Part shown: in pieces, positions 24,001-35,463 of the stretch | Numbering within the stretch: position 1 is the stretch's first letter | Layout: every line of letters begins with the position of its first letter | NCBI RefSeq assembly: GCF_905220565.1 | Contig: NC_059401.1 | Location: 15,992,766-16,056,765 of the forward strand | DNA length: 64,000 nucleotides | Direction: 5' to 3' | DNA from: Melitaea cinxia | Taxonomy: Eukaryota > Arthropoda > Insecta > Lepidoptera > Nymphalidae | Notes under the pieces: generated by a model | What the model was told of the DNA's origin: nothing | Databases searched by the model: none | What the model saw: only the letters and a program-made list of their open reading frames with translations | Translations under genes and position numbers: made by a program

Positions 24001-25439
24001 AGAAATAAATAAAACATAGATACACACATATACATAAATAGAGATGTATATTATTTATTATAACTAACAAAAAATAAAGTAATGCCAATTTATAGTTCAT
24101 TTAAAGTTATAATTTTTTTATATAGAATTTTTAAATACTTTAAGATATAAAATTGTTACCCTTTTAGGCAAGAATGTACTTCAAACTGTTCCGTAGTCCA
24201 TAGTTATGTCCTTTTAGAGGTTTTAAGCTGAATTTTTAGTACTCTAGGTTTTACGATGCTATTATACGTTGATGACTTACTTATCGAGCCTATTTATTTA
24301 CGCTTCAGGGAAAATAATGGACGAGATTTTACGCACTAAGTTACTTTGTATTTGTATACAAAATATATGCATACTACTTTTACAAAAATAATAATTTATT
24401 TTTAAAGTTTTAGTTTGTTGACGATTCGAAAGTGCTCTTGGGGCCTATTTGAATAAAGCTGTTTTTGCGTTTGATTTTGATATGGACAAAAGAAACTGAC
24501 GTAGTTCAGTGCGTGGTGATAGTCAGGGAATAAAATTAAAAAAGACAGTCGTTGGAGATTTACGGCGAAAGAATAGCTATGGAGTCTAAGAAGTATCACG
24601 TAAGTAGACTAATAAAATGTATGAAGGTATTTAATAAGTTTTAAAATATTAGATCAAGCATTATAAAAAATATTATATTTTTTGTTTTTATTTATTATTT
24701 TATTTTATTTATTTAGGATAACAAACAATTGCACAATAAAATTACAAAACAGTACTTAAACTATGCATAGACTAAATAATTGCACAATCAATGGCGTTAT
24801 CCACAGTTTACTATGACTTAAATACAGATTATAAAACTTAAATATATCAATTATCAACTATAGCGTCACTAATATTTCAACACAATACAAAACAAAATAA
24901 AAACGATTAAAACACAATAAATACGAGACAAACGATTTCTTTCCCGTCGGGTAATAGCAGAAAACTTCTTAGTGTTAAACTTTAGTAATAATCTTCTTAA
25001 ATGTGAACATTTCCCAGACAATACATCGAAGTTTCTAGCATTTCCATTCCATAACGCGTCTCGATATTGTTAAAGGCATTACAGTAAAGATTTGGTACAC
25101 ACCTGACTAGAGATTACGTTACAAAGTCGAACGCACTTTGTAAAAACTTTTAAGTGTATCTGTCAAGTTTGGAAACATTTAGGCGAGCTATTGAGTTTGT
25201 AGGATCAACGATTTCTGTATTAATGGATACGGTTTCAAGTGAAGTTTCTTATGAGGTTAGTTGATGTCCTTATATGTTATATTTTTGTTTATTATCAATT
25301 ATGTATTAATTTTTATACTTTATTTCACATAAAGAGCATTATTTTAATTATCTATGAAAAAATACGAATAGATCTTTAGTTGAACAATTAATGAAATCAT
25401 CTAGAGTTAGTTACATGAAGATAAATTGAAAAATTATGT
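24001..25439. other. Mostly unique intron sequence with a possible LINE remnant
   Basis: At 24685-24770 TTATTTTATTTATTTAGGAT and AACAAACAATTGCACAATAA look like an inverted LINE tail. The following 24900-25160 may be its decayed coding end on the minus strand, but no conserved motif survives. The rest is unremarkable. Confidence 0.35.
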
Positions 25440-25758
25440 CATCATCATCATCATTTCAGCCCATTGCAGTCCACTGCTGTACATAGGCCTTCATAAGTTC
25501 GCGCCAAAAATGGCGTGAACTCATGTATGTTGCCCGTAGTCACCACGGTGGGCAGGCTGGGTGGTGACAGCAGGGCTGGCTTTGTCGCGCCGAAGATGCT
25601 GCTGCCCGTCTTCGGCCTGTGTATTTCAAAGCTAGCAGTTGGATGATTATCCCGCCATCGGTCGGCTTTATAAGTTCCAAGGTGGTAGTGGAACTGTTTT
25701 ATCCCTTATTCCTCTCTTACAACACTCACGGCAAGAGAGGGGGTGGCTATATTCTTTA
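25440..25758 (-). mobile_element. Retroposon family A, slightly truncated
   Basis: On the plus strand it begins with ATC repeats and TTTCAGCCCATTGCAGTCC and ends GGGTGGCTATATTCTTTA. It lacks the last 20 or so bases of the family 5' end. Several diverged positions (GTTGCCCGTAGTC, CGGTGGGCAGG) show it is older than the copy at 56423. Confidence 0.78.
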
Positions 25759-25843
25759 ATGTAAAATGTAACGTATTAGTTTTTTGCTAATAAATATACT
25801 ACTAATAACTACATAAGATCCCAACGGCAAACATCTCTATGAC

Positions 25844-26045
25844 CCTATATAAAGACATGTAGTTACTAGGAATAAAACCTGAGATCGCTGACACATCAGT
25901 CTGCTGTTGTCATCACTGTGCCAACGAGACATCTCCGCACCAGCGTGTCATCATAGCGCCAACGTATAATCGCAGCGCCAACGTGTAATCACAGCGCCAA
26001 CGTGTATTCACAACGCCAACGCATCGTCGTTATTAAAGCTTATTA
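25844..26045 (+). repeat. 19-bp tandem repeat in a possible solo-LTR-like segment
   Basis: Four 19-bp units, consensus ACAGCGCCAACGTGTAATC, occupy 25953-26028. Upstream are CCTATATAAAGACATG (TATA-like) at about 25845 and GAATAAAACC at 25870, an order that resembles an LTR promoter and polyadenylation signal. No TG..CA ends, primer-binding site or gag-pol sequence is visible, so the LTR reading is weak; the tandem repeat is certain. Confidence 0.5.
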
Positions 26046-26757
26046 AAATTACACTTATTAAAATTGCTTGCATGAATGTACACACTTTTTGTTTGTGAAT
26101 GTTTTCATAAATCACGGTCCCAGGTAAACAGATCGATACGTGTTGTTTCTGATAACTTTCCTTGTTAGGTTTCGTGCCAAAAGTCGAAATGAGGGGATGT
26201 GGAAATAGTATTGGCTTGGTTTGTAACCATATTTATCTTGGATAAAAGATTCAATACATTATATTAAATAATGTGTTATGTGCTGCTCTGTTTTCTTTTT
26301 AAAGGTTCTGTGTAGTACATAATTATATAATCTTGATGTGCGATAAGAATTTCTTAGGTATTGAGTAGATTAATACTTTATTCGAGGCCAAATTTTTAAA
26401 GCTAGAGGCTGAACTTTGGAAAGTTCTGTATAATATTTAACAGGAAAATATTTTATCACTAAAGGTTAAAATACTCTCTATGAAGGTAGAAGTTTATTAT
26501 CAGGTTCTCGTTAGGAATAAGTAAATTAATAATATTATTGAGCTCACGGTTGTGGATTATCGAGACAAATTTATTATCAGATTTCTAAACGGTTTTAGAA
26601 ATTCAACTCGTCGTGCAGTAATATTTTAAAGTTTCCTGAAAAGTCATAAATATATTACCTATGTTATTTGTGTTTATGAAAAACATTTAATAAATAAAAA
26701 CTGAATATTTTTAATTACCGAGTTTAATTCGAACATCTTGGGAGCAATAGGGTAACA

Positions 26758-27328
26758 TCTATACAAATAAATAAAATTAGAATGTCTGTTTGTAATATTC
26801 AAATAGCCGCTTTTTACTAAATGCATATGGGTGTATACACGGTATATATACCAAAATAACATTATTTACAATATTCTTTGACGGTTCGCAGGAAAGTGGA
26901 CATAAGGTGCCAATCAAACCACTAATTGCAAATTCATGTACAACTTTCTTCAATATTTGTACGTATTTTAGATGCCTGATGATGGTCCAATAAAGGATCG
27001 AAACGTCGCATGAATTTGCAATTAGTGGTTTGATTGGCACCTTATGCCCACTTTCCTGCGAACCGTCAAAGAATACTTATAACAAATGGACACCACGATA
27101 AATAATTTTTTAAAATTTTTGTCTACCTGTCTGTCTGTCTGTTTGTTCCGGCTAATCTCTGAAACGGGTGGACCGATTTTGACTGGACTTTCACAGGCAG
27201 ATAGTTGATATAATAAGGAGTAACTTAGGCTATTTTTATTTTAGAAATTTATTTATTTTATAACTCTGCGAACGGAAAAATAACTTTTTTGTTAAATTCA
27301 ACGTGGACGAAGTCGCGGACACAGCTAG
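26758..27328 (+). mobile_element. Helitron-like repeat I carrying a foldback insertion
   Basis: It starts TCTATACAAATAAATAAAAT and ends AGTCGCGGACACAGCTAG, followed by T. Relative to the other copies it carries roughly 245 extra bp from about 26872, including the hairpin described separately. The Helitron halves on both sides are otherwise collinear with the family. Confidence 0.7.
26872..27075. repeat. 204-bp foldback hairpin (67-bp arms)
   Basis: The arms at 26872-26938 and 27009-27075 are inverted copies with one mismatch (GTGGACAT against GTGGGCAT). They enclose a 70-bp loop containing ATGGTCCAATAAAGGATCG. The arms begin TATTCTTTGACGGTTCGC. After the right arm an extra AACAAATGGACACCACGAT separates it from resumed Helitron sequence, so the inserted unit is longer than the hairpin. 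The frame spanning it on the minus strand (26777-27040) is a by-product. Confidence 0.85.
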
Positions 27329-27990
27329 TAGGTAAAGGTTAGTAGGTTAGTTATGTCACCCAACTTCATGTTTTTTTTTGTCGTTGCAAACAAATTATGC
27401 CTTTACACTATTAAAATGATGTATAGATGATGTGTTCTGTAATTTATTTTCGACTTACTCTATAGTGTATGTGGGATAAAATCAAAAAATCCACAGTCGT
27501 TAAAATGCTGGTTTAATCGAATACACAGAAAATGGAATTACACAGGTCTTGCCGTCTTTACTCTCTTAGCGCCACACCCACACTCTCTGTCACACGTTCG
27601 TCTGTCAATGTAAATCATCCTTCACATCATGCATACTCACTTTTACATTCCCTTTCATGCATTCGTCTTTAAAGTAACACATCCTACATGTATTTGTAGT
27701 TAAATGTACATTGTGTAATAACGAAAAAATAATTAGAAGTACATTTATTTTTGGTAAATACATATATTGAGGAAGGTTTAAAGATATTTTATATAGAAAA
27801 TAAATTAAATCAGTAAGACTTCTATTGATTACTTATTAAAATAATATTTCCTTGAGTCATTACTTAAGATTTCTTACGAGAGACGACGTAATTTCAAAGA
27901 TTACGTTTATAAATATATATTTTTTGGTAAATGAATGCGGTGAACATTTTACGAAATATTTTATAGGGTATCATTTATTTCATTAACAAA

Positions 27991-28300
27991 TCTAATATAT
28001 AAAATTCTCGTGTCGCGGTGTTTGTAGTTAAACTCCTCCACTTGACCGATTCTCATGAAATTTTGTGTGCTATCGGGTAGGTCTGAGAATCGAACAACAT
28101 CTATTTTTCATTCCCCTAAAGGTTAAGGATAGTCCACCCCTAAATATATATTTTTAATTTTTAGATAAATTATTTATTCTTTATTTTATTATAATTTGGA
28201 ATTGAAAAATACATACAACTCAAAATTTTCACCCTTTTACCACCAACCCCTATTTTTAAATAGCGTTTAGCGGCAAGACAACGTTTGCCGAGTCAGCTAG
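27991..28300 (+). mobile_element. Helitron-like repeat III
   Basis: It has the same ends as the copy at 9697 (TCTAATATATAAAATTCTCG to GCCGAGTCAGCTAG) and adds a middle segment with GAAATTTTGTGTGCTATCGG that the first copy has lost. It is probably closest to the complete unit. Confidence 0.7.
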
Positions 28301-29282
28301 AATTATAAAATACGACAAACGAAACGAACACATGTAAGTAAAGAAAGCCGACGGAGCACTTAAATATCATTAAAAGTTAGCGGCCTTGAAAGTTTCAATT
28401 AGGGCAAGTACTGGAGCGAGTTTTTAGCGGCGTGTGAATGGGCCGTCACTTCCTCAAGAGTCCCGTTTTTACAATGGACTAAGTTGAACGTTATCGACTT
28501 CTGTTGACTTTTAATGACAATTTTATACAACAATGTGAAAATTAAGAGCGCTTTGCTCTCGATGCATTGGGACGTGATTTTGTACTGAGCGTTAAAATTA
28601 TGGTAACAATGATGACGTTTTGGGATTCGGTTTTATTTGAGCCACGGTCCGCGGGGAACTGTAATTATGTTGATATTGTTTGTTGTGAATAAACTTTGTA
28701 TAAGGTTTGCTTATATTTTGTTTAAAAATAAAACATTAGTTCATTTTTTTAAAGCAATAAATAGATATCGTATAATAATAGTATTTATTGAGATTACACA
28801 TACATTTATTTTGATCAGGGAATAATTTTTTTTTTGAGTACGTAATCCGTTAAAAATTTCGTTACAATTGATGGGTTTATTGCTAGTTATATTTAAATAC
28901 GTTGTATTATATTATCCTGTAAAATCTTATCAACTCAACGACCTAGAATATAATAAAATCATGTGTTGGGGGTCCAGGAACAAAAAGCAAATGGAAAACA
29001 ATGTTCAGGTCAAGTAAACATTTGTTTGATCGATTCGGAACGAGAACTTAAACGAGAATCGAAATTGTGACCACTAGCACTACGCTCAGTTGTCTTGACC
29101 GATGTATGTATTCGATGTCAAGCGAGATTTAATTTCTACCCTTTGGTTTGATTCACGGATTCATTAACTGAGCCATCTGGGCCACTATATAGTCAAGAAA
29201 TAAAAAAGGTTTTATTACAATTATTATTATAATTATTAAATATTTTATTCACTCCAATATTTATTATTTTCTATTCTATACT
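28301..29282. other. Unique intron sequence
   Basis: No repeat or coding signal is recognised. A plus-strand 62-residue frame at 28637 is hydrophobic by AT bias. Confidence 0.45.
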
Positions 29283-29722
29283 TTTATAATAATTGTGTTT
29301 GCAGGCAAACGAAGAAAAACCGACTTCAATTATATCGATAAGTAATAAAACGTAGGTAGATGAAAAAATAGTCAAGTAAATACGTATTATCAAAGATTAC
29401 TCCAAAAGTTGTATTCAGATCTCGATGAAATTTAAATGGGACCACATGATAAATATCAGCTTTTGATTAAATTCAAAATCATTAAAATCGGTACACCCAG
29501 TAAAAAGTTATGCGGATTTTCGAGAGTTTCCCTCGATTTCTCTGGGATCCCATCATCAGATCCTGGTTTCCTTATCATGGTACCAACTTAGGGATATCTC
29601 CTTTTCAAAAAAAGAACTATCAAATTGGTACATAAACAACGGAGTTATCGCCGAACATACATAAAAATATATATATACGGTCGAATTGAGTAACCTCCTC
29701 CTTCTTTTGAAGTTGGTTAAAA
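29283..29722 (-). mobile_element. Interspersed repeat family F, full length
   Basis: The plus strand runs from AATTGTGTTTGCAGGCAAAC and AAAAACCGACTTCAATTATA through CCCATCATCAGATCCTGGTT to CTCCTCCTTCTTTTGAAGTT. This 440-bp repeat is widespread in Lepidoptera. I see no terminal inverted repeat beyond a short AACCGACTTC/GAAGTTGGTT pairing, and no ORF. Confidence 0.6.
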
Positions 29723-30854
29723 AGTTTTATAACAAAATAAACATAGAAAAAACTATACCGATGCCATTAATTTTGATCACTCGTTATCGGAGGGCGGTCG
29801 TTTAAAACAAGGGACATAGAAAAGGGAGAACAGGTGCTAAAGGGCTGCTTTAACTACGATCACATGACATGTGACACCCTGTTGGGTGCGACGGGTCACT
29901 GAGGACATGCGTCAGAGATCATTAGGGACGCTGCCCGCAAATGATTCTCCAGTCCTAGCTCTACCTTCGAGATAGTCTAGATATATCCTTTATATAGATA
30001 CGTGTCTAGACCTATCTCGTTTGTCACGCTTGCTCGGACGTTCGTATTAATTATTTATTTAGGACATGTTCAGAATATCGTGTACTGACGAGTAAATTAT
30101 ATAGGTAGGTTTAGATTTTGATTGCTCTTTTCATTTATGAACTAATACAAATACATTTTGAATGAATCCCAAAAAGGAGGTTTCAATTTAAATGTATTTT
30201 TTAATGTGTGTGTAAATATCGTATATTTTTAATTCGTGTACCGATTCTGTTGGTTCTTTTTTTTATTCGAAAGCTAGTGATTGCTTTCAGATTTTGAGTT
30301 AATCCTAATAATGGGTATTTATTATTTACAAGTCGATGTAAATTTACTCTAAAAAAATCTGTTATTTGTCTTTGTAAAGGAAAAAACCAACCAATAAATA
30401 AATAAAATATACTAAACATAAAACTGAAAATATTATCGTTGACGTATAAAAGGTTCGATCCGAACTCAAATATAGCAATGATGCCTTTCAATAAACTATT
30501 TCCTCGAGGTACATAAACTTAATACGGCCCCGACAAGTTAGAACATAAAAACAAATAAATAGTACCGAATTGTGTTCTCTTTTATTTTCCTACGGCACTG
30601 GTCTTCGGATTGTTTCTAGCCATCAATGTTTACGTGACCCTGCTTTATTAAAATTCCGACATCCTACTCTATTTTTCCTTCGTATCTGACGTAGCTGTAT
30701 GGTTGAACTTAATTAATTTCCACTACGCTACCTCCTAGGCTTTGTACGTGATATTCGCGTTACATAATTATACTTTATTCAAATAAGGAATAGAGTTTTA
30801 CAGAGTTCACGTTTAGTATAAACATGTTTTTAAATATGTAAACCAGCGCTTACT

Positions 30855-31075
30855 TGTGCACGGTTGGTCGTCTAAAGTATTGTAAGCAACTTAATTCTTA
30901 TGTTATAGGTAACAGCCGACTGTTATAACTACTTTTTTTTCGATAAACTTAAATATTAATAATAAAAGTATGCATAAATATATGTATTCCACCCAGCCTC
31001 GGGGTGGGAATCGTACCCACAACCCCCGGAGCAGAAAGCAGGGTCGTTACAAACTGCGCCAACGATGGACTAGTT
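30855..31075 (-). mobile_element. tRNA-headed SINE, full length
   Basis: Read on the minus strand it opens with a tRNA-like head (GACTAG..TTGGCGCAGTTTG A box; GGGTACGATTCCC B box, one base off consensus). Then come an AT-rich body and a tail with AACAGTCGGCTGTTACC. The minus-strand orientation matches the bru3 transcript. It is not a tRNA: no acceptor-stem pairing or anticodon arm is evident. Confidence 0.72.
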
Positions 31076-31617
31076 AAAAGTGTGTATATATGTTATATGT
31101 TTAATATAATGTTACCTTAGATACTAGTTACCTGCAACTTCTTTGGGTAATTAAATAATTTAAAAAAAAATGTAGAACAATAAATAAATAATATTTTTTT
31201 TTGCAATTTTATTTCAGTCACATTTCTGTAAGTATAACATAATAAGGTCTGATAGAGAAGTCACATAAATTTACTACGGACTAGTTCTATTAAGTAATTT
31301 TTCAATTGTGTGACAGTATCGCGGCAGTCTTCATACGAGGAACATGTGTTGCAATACTCTTTGCGAATTTATTAAATATAAATAAATCCTAAAATTATAA
31401 CACACTTATTTTTTAATATTCAAAATAAAAAAAGTATTATTTATCGTTGTGTCCATTTGTTATAAGTACACAATATGCATACACACTCGCTTTATTTGTT
31501 GAAGCTTAATACAACACAGCGTAACAAAGGTTGTAAAATGTATAAATACGTAAGAAATGTTACAGTATAGATTACAACACTTTTTGTAATCAGCTTATTA
31601 TTATATATTTTAATAGT

Positions 31618-31722
31618 GACTAGCTCGTTGGCGCAGCTTGTAGTAGCCCTGCTTTCCGCTTTGCGGTTTGTTGATTCGATTCCCGCCTGAGTCTGGGTGT
31701 AATATAAATATTTATTTATGTT
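31618..31722 (+). mobile_element. tRNA-headed SINE, 5' part
   Basis: GACTAGCTCGTTGGCGCAGC (A box) and TTGATTCGATTCCCGCC (B box), then GTCTGGGTGTAATATAAATA. Similarity ends about 20 bp into the AT body. It lies 540 bp from the full inverted copy at 30855. Confidence 0.68.
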
Positions 31723-31776
31723 ACATGTAACAAGTATTAATTAGCTTACTGAGAAACAGATGACATTTATATATAA

Positions 31777-31830
31777 CTAGCACTCCGTCCCCGGCTTCGC
31801 ATGGGTATTTAACAAAAATTAAAAAAAAAC
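31777..31830 (-). mobile_element. 3' end of another Helitron-like element
   Basis: CTAGCACTCCGTCCCCGGCT with TCGCATGGGTATT is the inverted form of a Helitron 3' terminus (CCCGGCTTCGC type). I cannot define its other end; the body probably extends right into the AT-rich sequence after 31830. Confidence 0.5.
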
Positions 31831-32639
31831 CCCAATTTTTTTGGAAGTATAAGAGATAGCTTACGAGTATGTCATCCGAGGCTGGGATAATTCAATGATT
31901 GATATATGCTTGATATATTTAATGTAACAATTATTCTACTTGCGACTATCTATGTGTGGAGAGTTATAAAAACATAGTAAAAAGTTATGAAAATATAGCA
32001 AATTGCACCCAACGTTTTTTAATCTGAATTGAATTATTCTTTAATAACTTAAATTTTATGATAATTTTATTTTGAAGTGATTAATTATGATTGATTGTTC
32101 AATCTTCTACTCTTGTAATATAAAACTCTTTGTAATTAAAAATTATTTTCTACTTTTTAGTTCGATTTGCTATAAAAGCGTGGTTTTTTAGTTTTTTTAA
32201 ACTATAATTTATTCGTAATCAAAGATAACTAAAAATGACGGAAGAATAATTAATAATTATAAATTTTATAAAAAATCTTTAGAAATTGATTAAACTAAAT
32301 GGTAATTTACTGCGAGTGAAACAGTAAAGGACAACTTGTCAATAAATAAATTAATTTCTTTGTTTTTTTCATGTTAAATGATTCTGTTAAAAGTAAATAT
32401 AATACCTTACGTGTTTAGGCGCAGTCTTTTGGGAAAACTTAAGGGGAGTTTATTGAACGATTAAAAAAGATACGATGCCCCGAGTTTTCCGCCTTCGGGG
32501 ACAAATTTACTTACTATTTATGTAATGAGTTCCTTTGAAAGCTTTATTGGGGACAATTTTATATGGTAAGGAAAGCCTAGTAGTGAACGACTTAGCCTGT
32601 AGTATAAGGAAGTTGAAATGGCAGTGGGTTAGTCGACTC

Positions 32640-32842
32640 TGTCGCAGGACCAATGACCACTGAAGCAGATGTGTTTTTGAGCGGAGACCGCGTGTTGGCT
32701 AGCACAGCGTGGTGCCCTCCGGTGCACTGGGCCGATGATCTACGTAAAATCACCGGTGGGCTGGATGAAGACTGCGGAGAACCGGGAAGTTTGGCATGAA
32801 CTTGGGGAGACCTACGTCCAGCAGGGTACTGCGATACGCTGA
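32640..32842 (+). pseudogene. C-terminal end of an RTE-clade LINE reverse transcriptase ORF
   Basis: One frame reads WCPPVHWADDLRKITG, and after a one-base frameshift near 32753 a second frame reads WMKTAENREVWHELGE then TYVQQGTAIR and a stop (TGA near 32840). The pattern RPPxRWxDDL...GWMxxAxDRxxWxxLGEAYVQQW is the standard C-terminus of insect RTE-type LINE ORFs. Only this end is present, as expected from 5' truncation. The frameshift and changed conserved residues show it is an old, inactive copy. Upstream of about 32640 I see no further reverse transcriptase motif. Confidence 0.8.
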
Positions 32843-33082
32843 GCGAAAAGGGAAGTCTAAAAAATTTTTAGTACAAATGTACAATTTATCATCGAAAATG
32901 GTGGAACACACCTTAATGAATGGAATAATTTTAATGTTTCTGATAAAATTGTTTAGTGAAATTACGATTTAAATATATGAGAAAAAAACTTGATTTGTGT
33001 ACTAAACAAACAAATAAATGTGTTTAACGTACGCAATAAGATAGTAAACATAATGTCTATGTATAACAGATAAAATATGTTA

Positions 33083-33142
33083 TAGATAACCCGCGGAACA
33101 GGAAGCAGGGATTTTACAAGCCAGCAAACTGGATCTACTATT
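33083..33142 (-). mobile_element. Decayed tRNA-headed SINE remnant
   Basis: AACCCGCGGAACAGGAAGCA with GGGATTTTACAAGCCAGC aligns, with gaps, to the inverted head of the SINE at 30855 (AACCCCCGGAGCAGAAAGCA). It is short and much diverged. Confidence 0.35.
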
Positions 33143-33230
33143 TCGGATCGACATGTTATGCATGTATAATACACGAATCAAGTGGCATAAAATGATCTGT
33201 GTATGGACAAACAAGAAATATATAGGTATA

Positions 33231-33589
33231 CTAGCTGTGCTGGCGACTTCGTCCACGTTGAATTTAACAAGTTATTTTTCAGTTCGCAGAGTTAAAAAAT
33301 AAATAAATTTCTAAAATAAAAATAGCCTAAGTTACTCGTTATTACATCAGCTATCTGCCAGTGAAAGTCCCGTCAAAATCGGTCCAGCCGTTTCAGAGAT
33401 TAGCCGGAATAAACAGACAGACAGAGATTGGTCAGAACAAACAGTCAGTCAGACAGACAGACAGACAGACAAAAATTGTAAAAAATGTTATTTCGGTATA
33501 TGTACCGTGTATACATCCATATGCATTTAGTAAAAACCGGTTATTTTAATATTACAAATAGACACTCCAATTTTATTTATTTGTATAGA
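33231..33589 (-). mobile_element. Helitron-like repeat I
   Basis: The plus strand runs from CTAGCTGTGCTGGCGACTTC to TTTATTTATTTGTATAGA. It has an expanded CAGA microsatellite (about 33413-33473), with an inserted AGATTGGTCAGAACAAACAG between the two CAGA runs. That explains its greater length. Confidence 0.68.
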
Positions 33590-34186
33590 TTACCTAAAAA
33601 AGTTCAACCAAAGATCATAAATGATTTTTATAAGCATGTGAGAGTTGGGTGAGATAGTTTTACATAAGACGGTAGATTATAAAAATCATAATTTAGTGAA
33701 TTTGTAAGTCAATTATTAAACAAAGGTAGTGCTCTCGCAAAGCTGATATAGGCCGCTTGAGACCCTTCTAGTGTGAATTATATTAGCCCAAATGTCAGTA
33801 AAGGCCAGAAATACAAGTAAGCTTATTAAGTACATCGGGTATGTAAATTTAGAGAACTATTTTTTTATATAATTTAACCCTTTCTATATTTATTTCTACA
33901 CTTACAGAATTTTTTTTATGACAAGACTTATTTTTCTAAATTTTTTCAAGATGTTTGCACATTTTTCTATACTTTTGGTACGTTAATCTCTGTTGAATAT
34001 ATTTCTCGTTTATTAGTAAATGATTAAATGTTACTCCTGTAAAATATTTTTAATTGTTATGAAGAATGGAGGAAGAAGAAGCAAGAAAGAAGGATGCTTT
34101 TACTGATTTTATCATTTATTAATGATAAAGTCGTTGTATTTTTGTGTAAGTAACCACACATACAAAGTTTGTATATTTTTATAATA

Positions 34187-34290
34187 AAAAAAGCTGGAGC
34201 GGTCAATTTTTGATATGATATTCAAAAATGTTTAGAATTCCTAATGTGTGGGTAGCACAAAAATAAAATTGTACATATTAAAAATAGCAC
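34187..34290 (+). mobile_element. SINE 2, 3' part
   Basis: From GCTGGAGCGGTCAATTTTTG through GAATTCCTAATGTGTGGGTA to AAATTGTACATATTAAAAAT it matches the tail at 34500-34590 almost base for base. The tRNA-like head is missing. The two copies are 230 bp apart, in direct orientation. Confidence 0.55.
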
Positions 34291-34419
34291 GGTGTCGTCT
34301 CCTGTCGAAGATTTTCATTGTAATATGAAACTTTGAATAGTTAGGGGTCTCTGTAAAGAACTCACTATAGACGGCGCCACGGTTCGCTTAAACCGAATAT
34401 AAAAATCATCATATCAAAA

Positions 34420-34596
34420 GTTTCGATCTAGCGGGTACATCGTTCAGCAATTGGCTAGTGCGCCGACACGGTCAGTCGGAAACGCGGGTTGGATCCCCGC
34501 TGGAGCGATCAATTTTTGATATGATATTCAAAAATGTTTAGAATTCCTAATGTGTGGGTAACACAAAAATAAAATCGTACATATTAAATAGTGTAT
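34420..34596 (+). mobile_element. Second tRNA-like SINE family (SINE 2)
   Basis: A tRNA-like head (GGCTAGTGCGCCGACACGGT; B-box-like GGTTGGATCCCC) is followed by TTTTGATATGATATTCAAAA and GAATTCCTAATGTGTGGGTA. The tail repeats at 34187-34290 and 15745-15815. The B box deviates at one base. I do not know the family's name. Confidence 0.55.
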
Positions 34597-34608
34597 TTTA
34601 TATAAATA

Positions 34609-34637
34609 TCTCTCTATCTCTCTCTCTTTCTCTCTCC
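34609..34637. repeat. (TC)n microsatellite
   Basis: Interrupted TC repeats follow the SINE 2 copy that ends at 34596. Confidence 0.7.
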
Positions 34638-35329
34638 AGACCATCTCAGTCCACTACAGTAAAACATAATAACTGTTAATTCTAAACTATGAAAAGTTCG
34701 CCGCTCATCACATAGAATAACGAGTTATTATTTCACCTCGTTGTCGTCAATGTCTGTCGGTTAATGAACGCTGGTGCCATTTTACATCCCAGTTATAAGG
34801 CGCTGCTGTAATCAACCCGGACCCGAGACTGATTCATTACGCCTTACGTTAAATGTTTGCAATAATAAAGCTTGCTTAAAATTACAATTCTGTTCTCCTG
34901 CTACCGTTCGGGAGCGATGGTATGGTAATTATAATTATGATATTTGGGGATAATTTTATATTGGATTTTATTGAGGGTAGGTTATTACACGTATTTATTT
35001 AAAAGAGATTTTTAAGGAACATCAATACTTTATAACACAAATATTTATTTTATTATAAGAATCATTTTTATATTAATAAAAATTGTATACTATAATGTAA
35101 GTGGAATAATAAACGTAGCGACATCTATCTCGCAACATACCAACTAAGAACTGACGTTTGTAGGATACAAAAGAAAAAAAAAATATAAGAACCCGACAAC
35201 AACCGTCGGGGACAGTAGCCCACCAGACTCCAAAAATAAATAAACTTAATCTGAATTTAAAAATTAGTAGTGTTATTTATAACATAATAAGAAGAAAAGC
35301 AAAGACTTATTACAATATCTATTCTATGC

Positions 35330-35463
35330 GCTGTCCAATACCCAAAGGTTGTCTGGAAGAAATCGCTCTTTTAGCGATAAGACCGCCTTTGTACATCTTC
35401 CTCTAATTATACTACTTTTGTTTGTATCTTTTAATGGTGTGCAATAAAGAATATTATTATTAT
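35330..35463 (+). mobile_element. LINE 3' tail ending in (ATT)n
   Basis: The segment has GGTTGTCTGGAAGAAATCGC, then a short hairpin (TCGCTCTTTTAGCGA), AAGACCGCC, and ends GGTGTGCAATAAAGAATATT with ATT repeats. This is the common 3' end of a lepidopteran non-LTR element, including its AATAAA signal. No coding part is attached, so it is a short 5'-truncated insertion. The same tail occurs inverted at 7975-8096 and, more diverged, at 45493-45605. Confidence 0.7.

Noticed and set aside
30201..30491. 96-residue minus-strand frame with hydrophobic stretch
   Set aside because: Hydrophobicity follows from AT-rich codons; no signal, no splice context, no family recognised.
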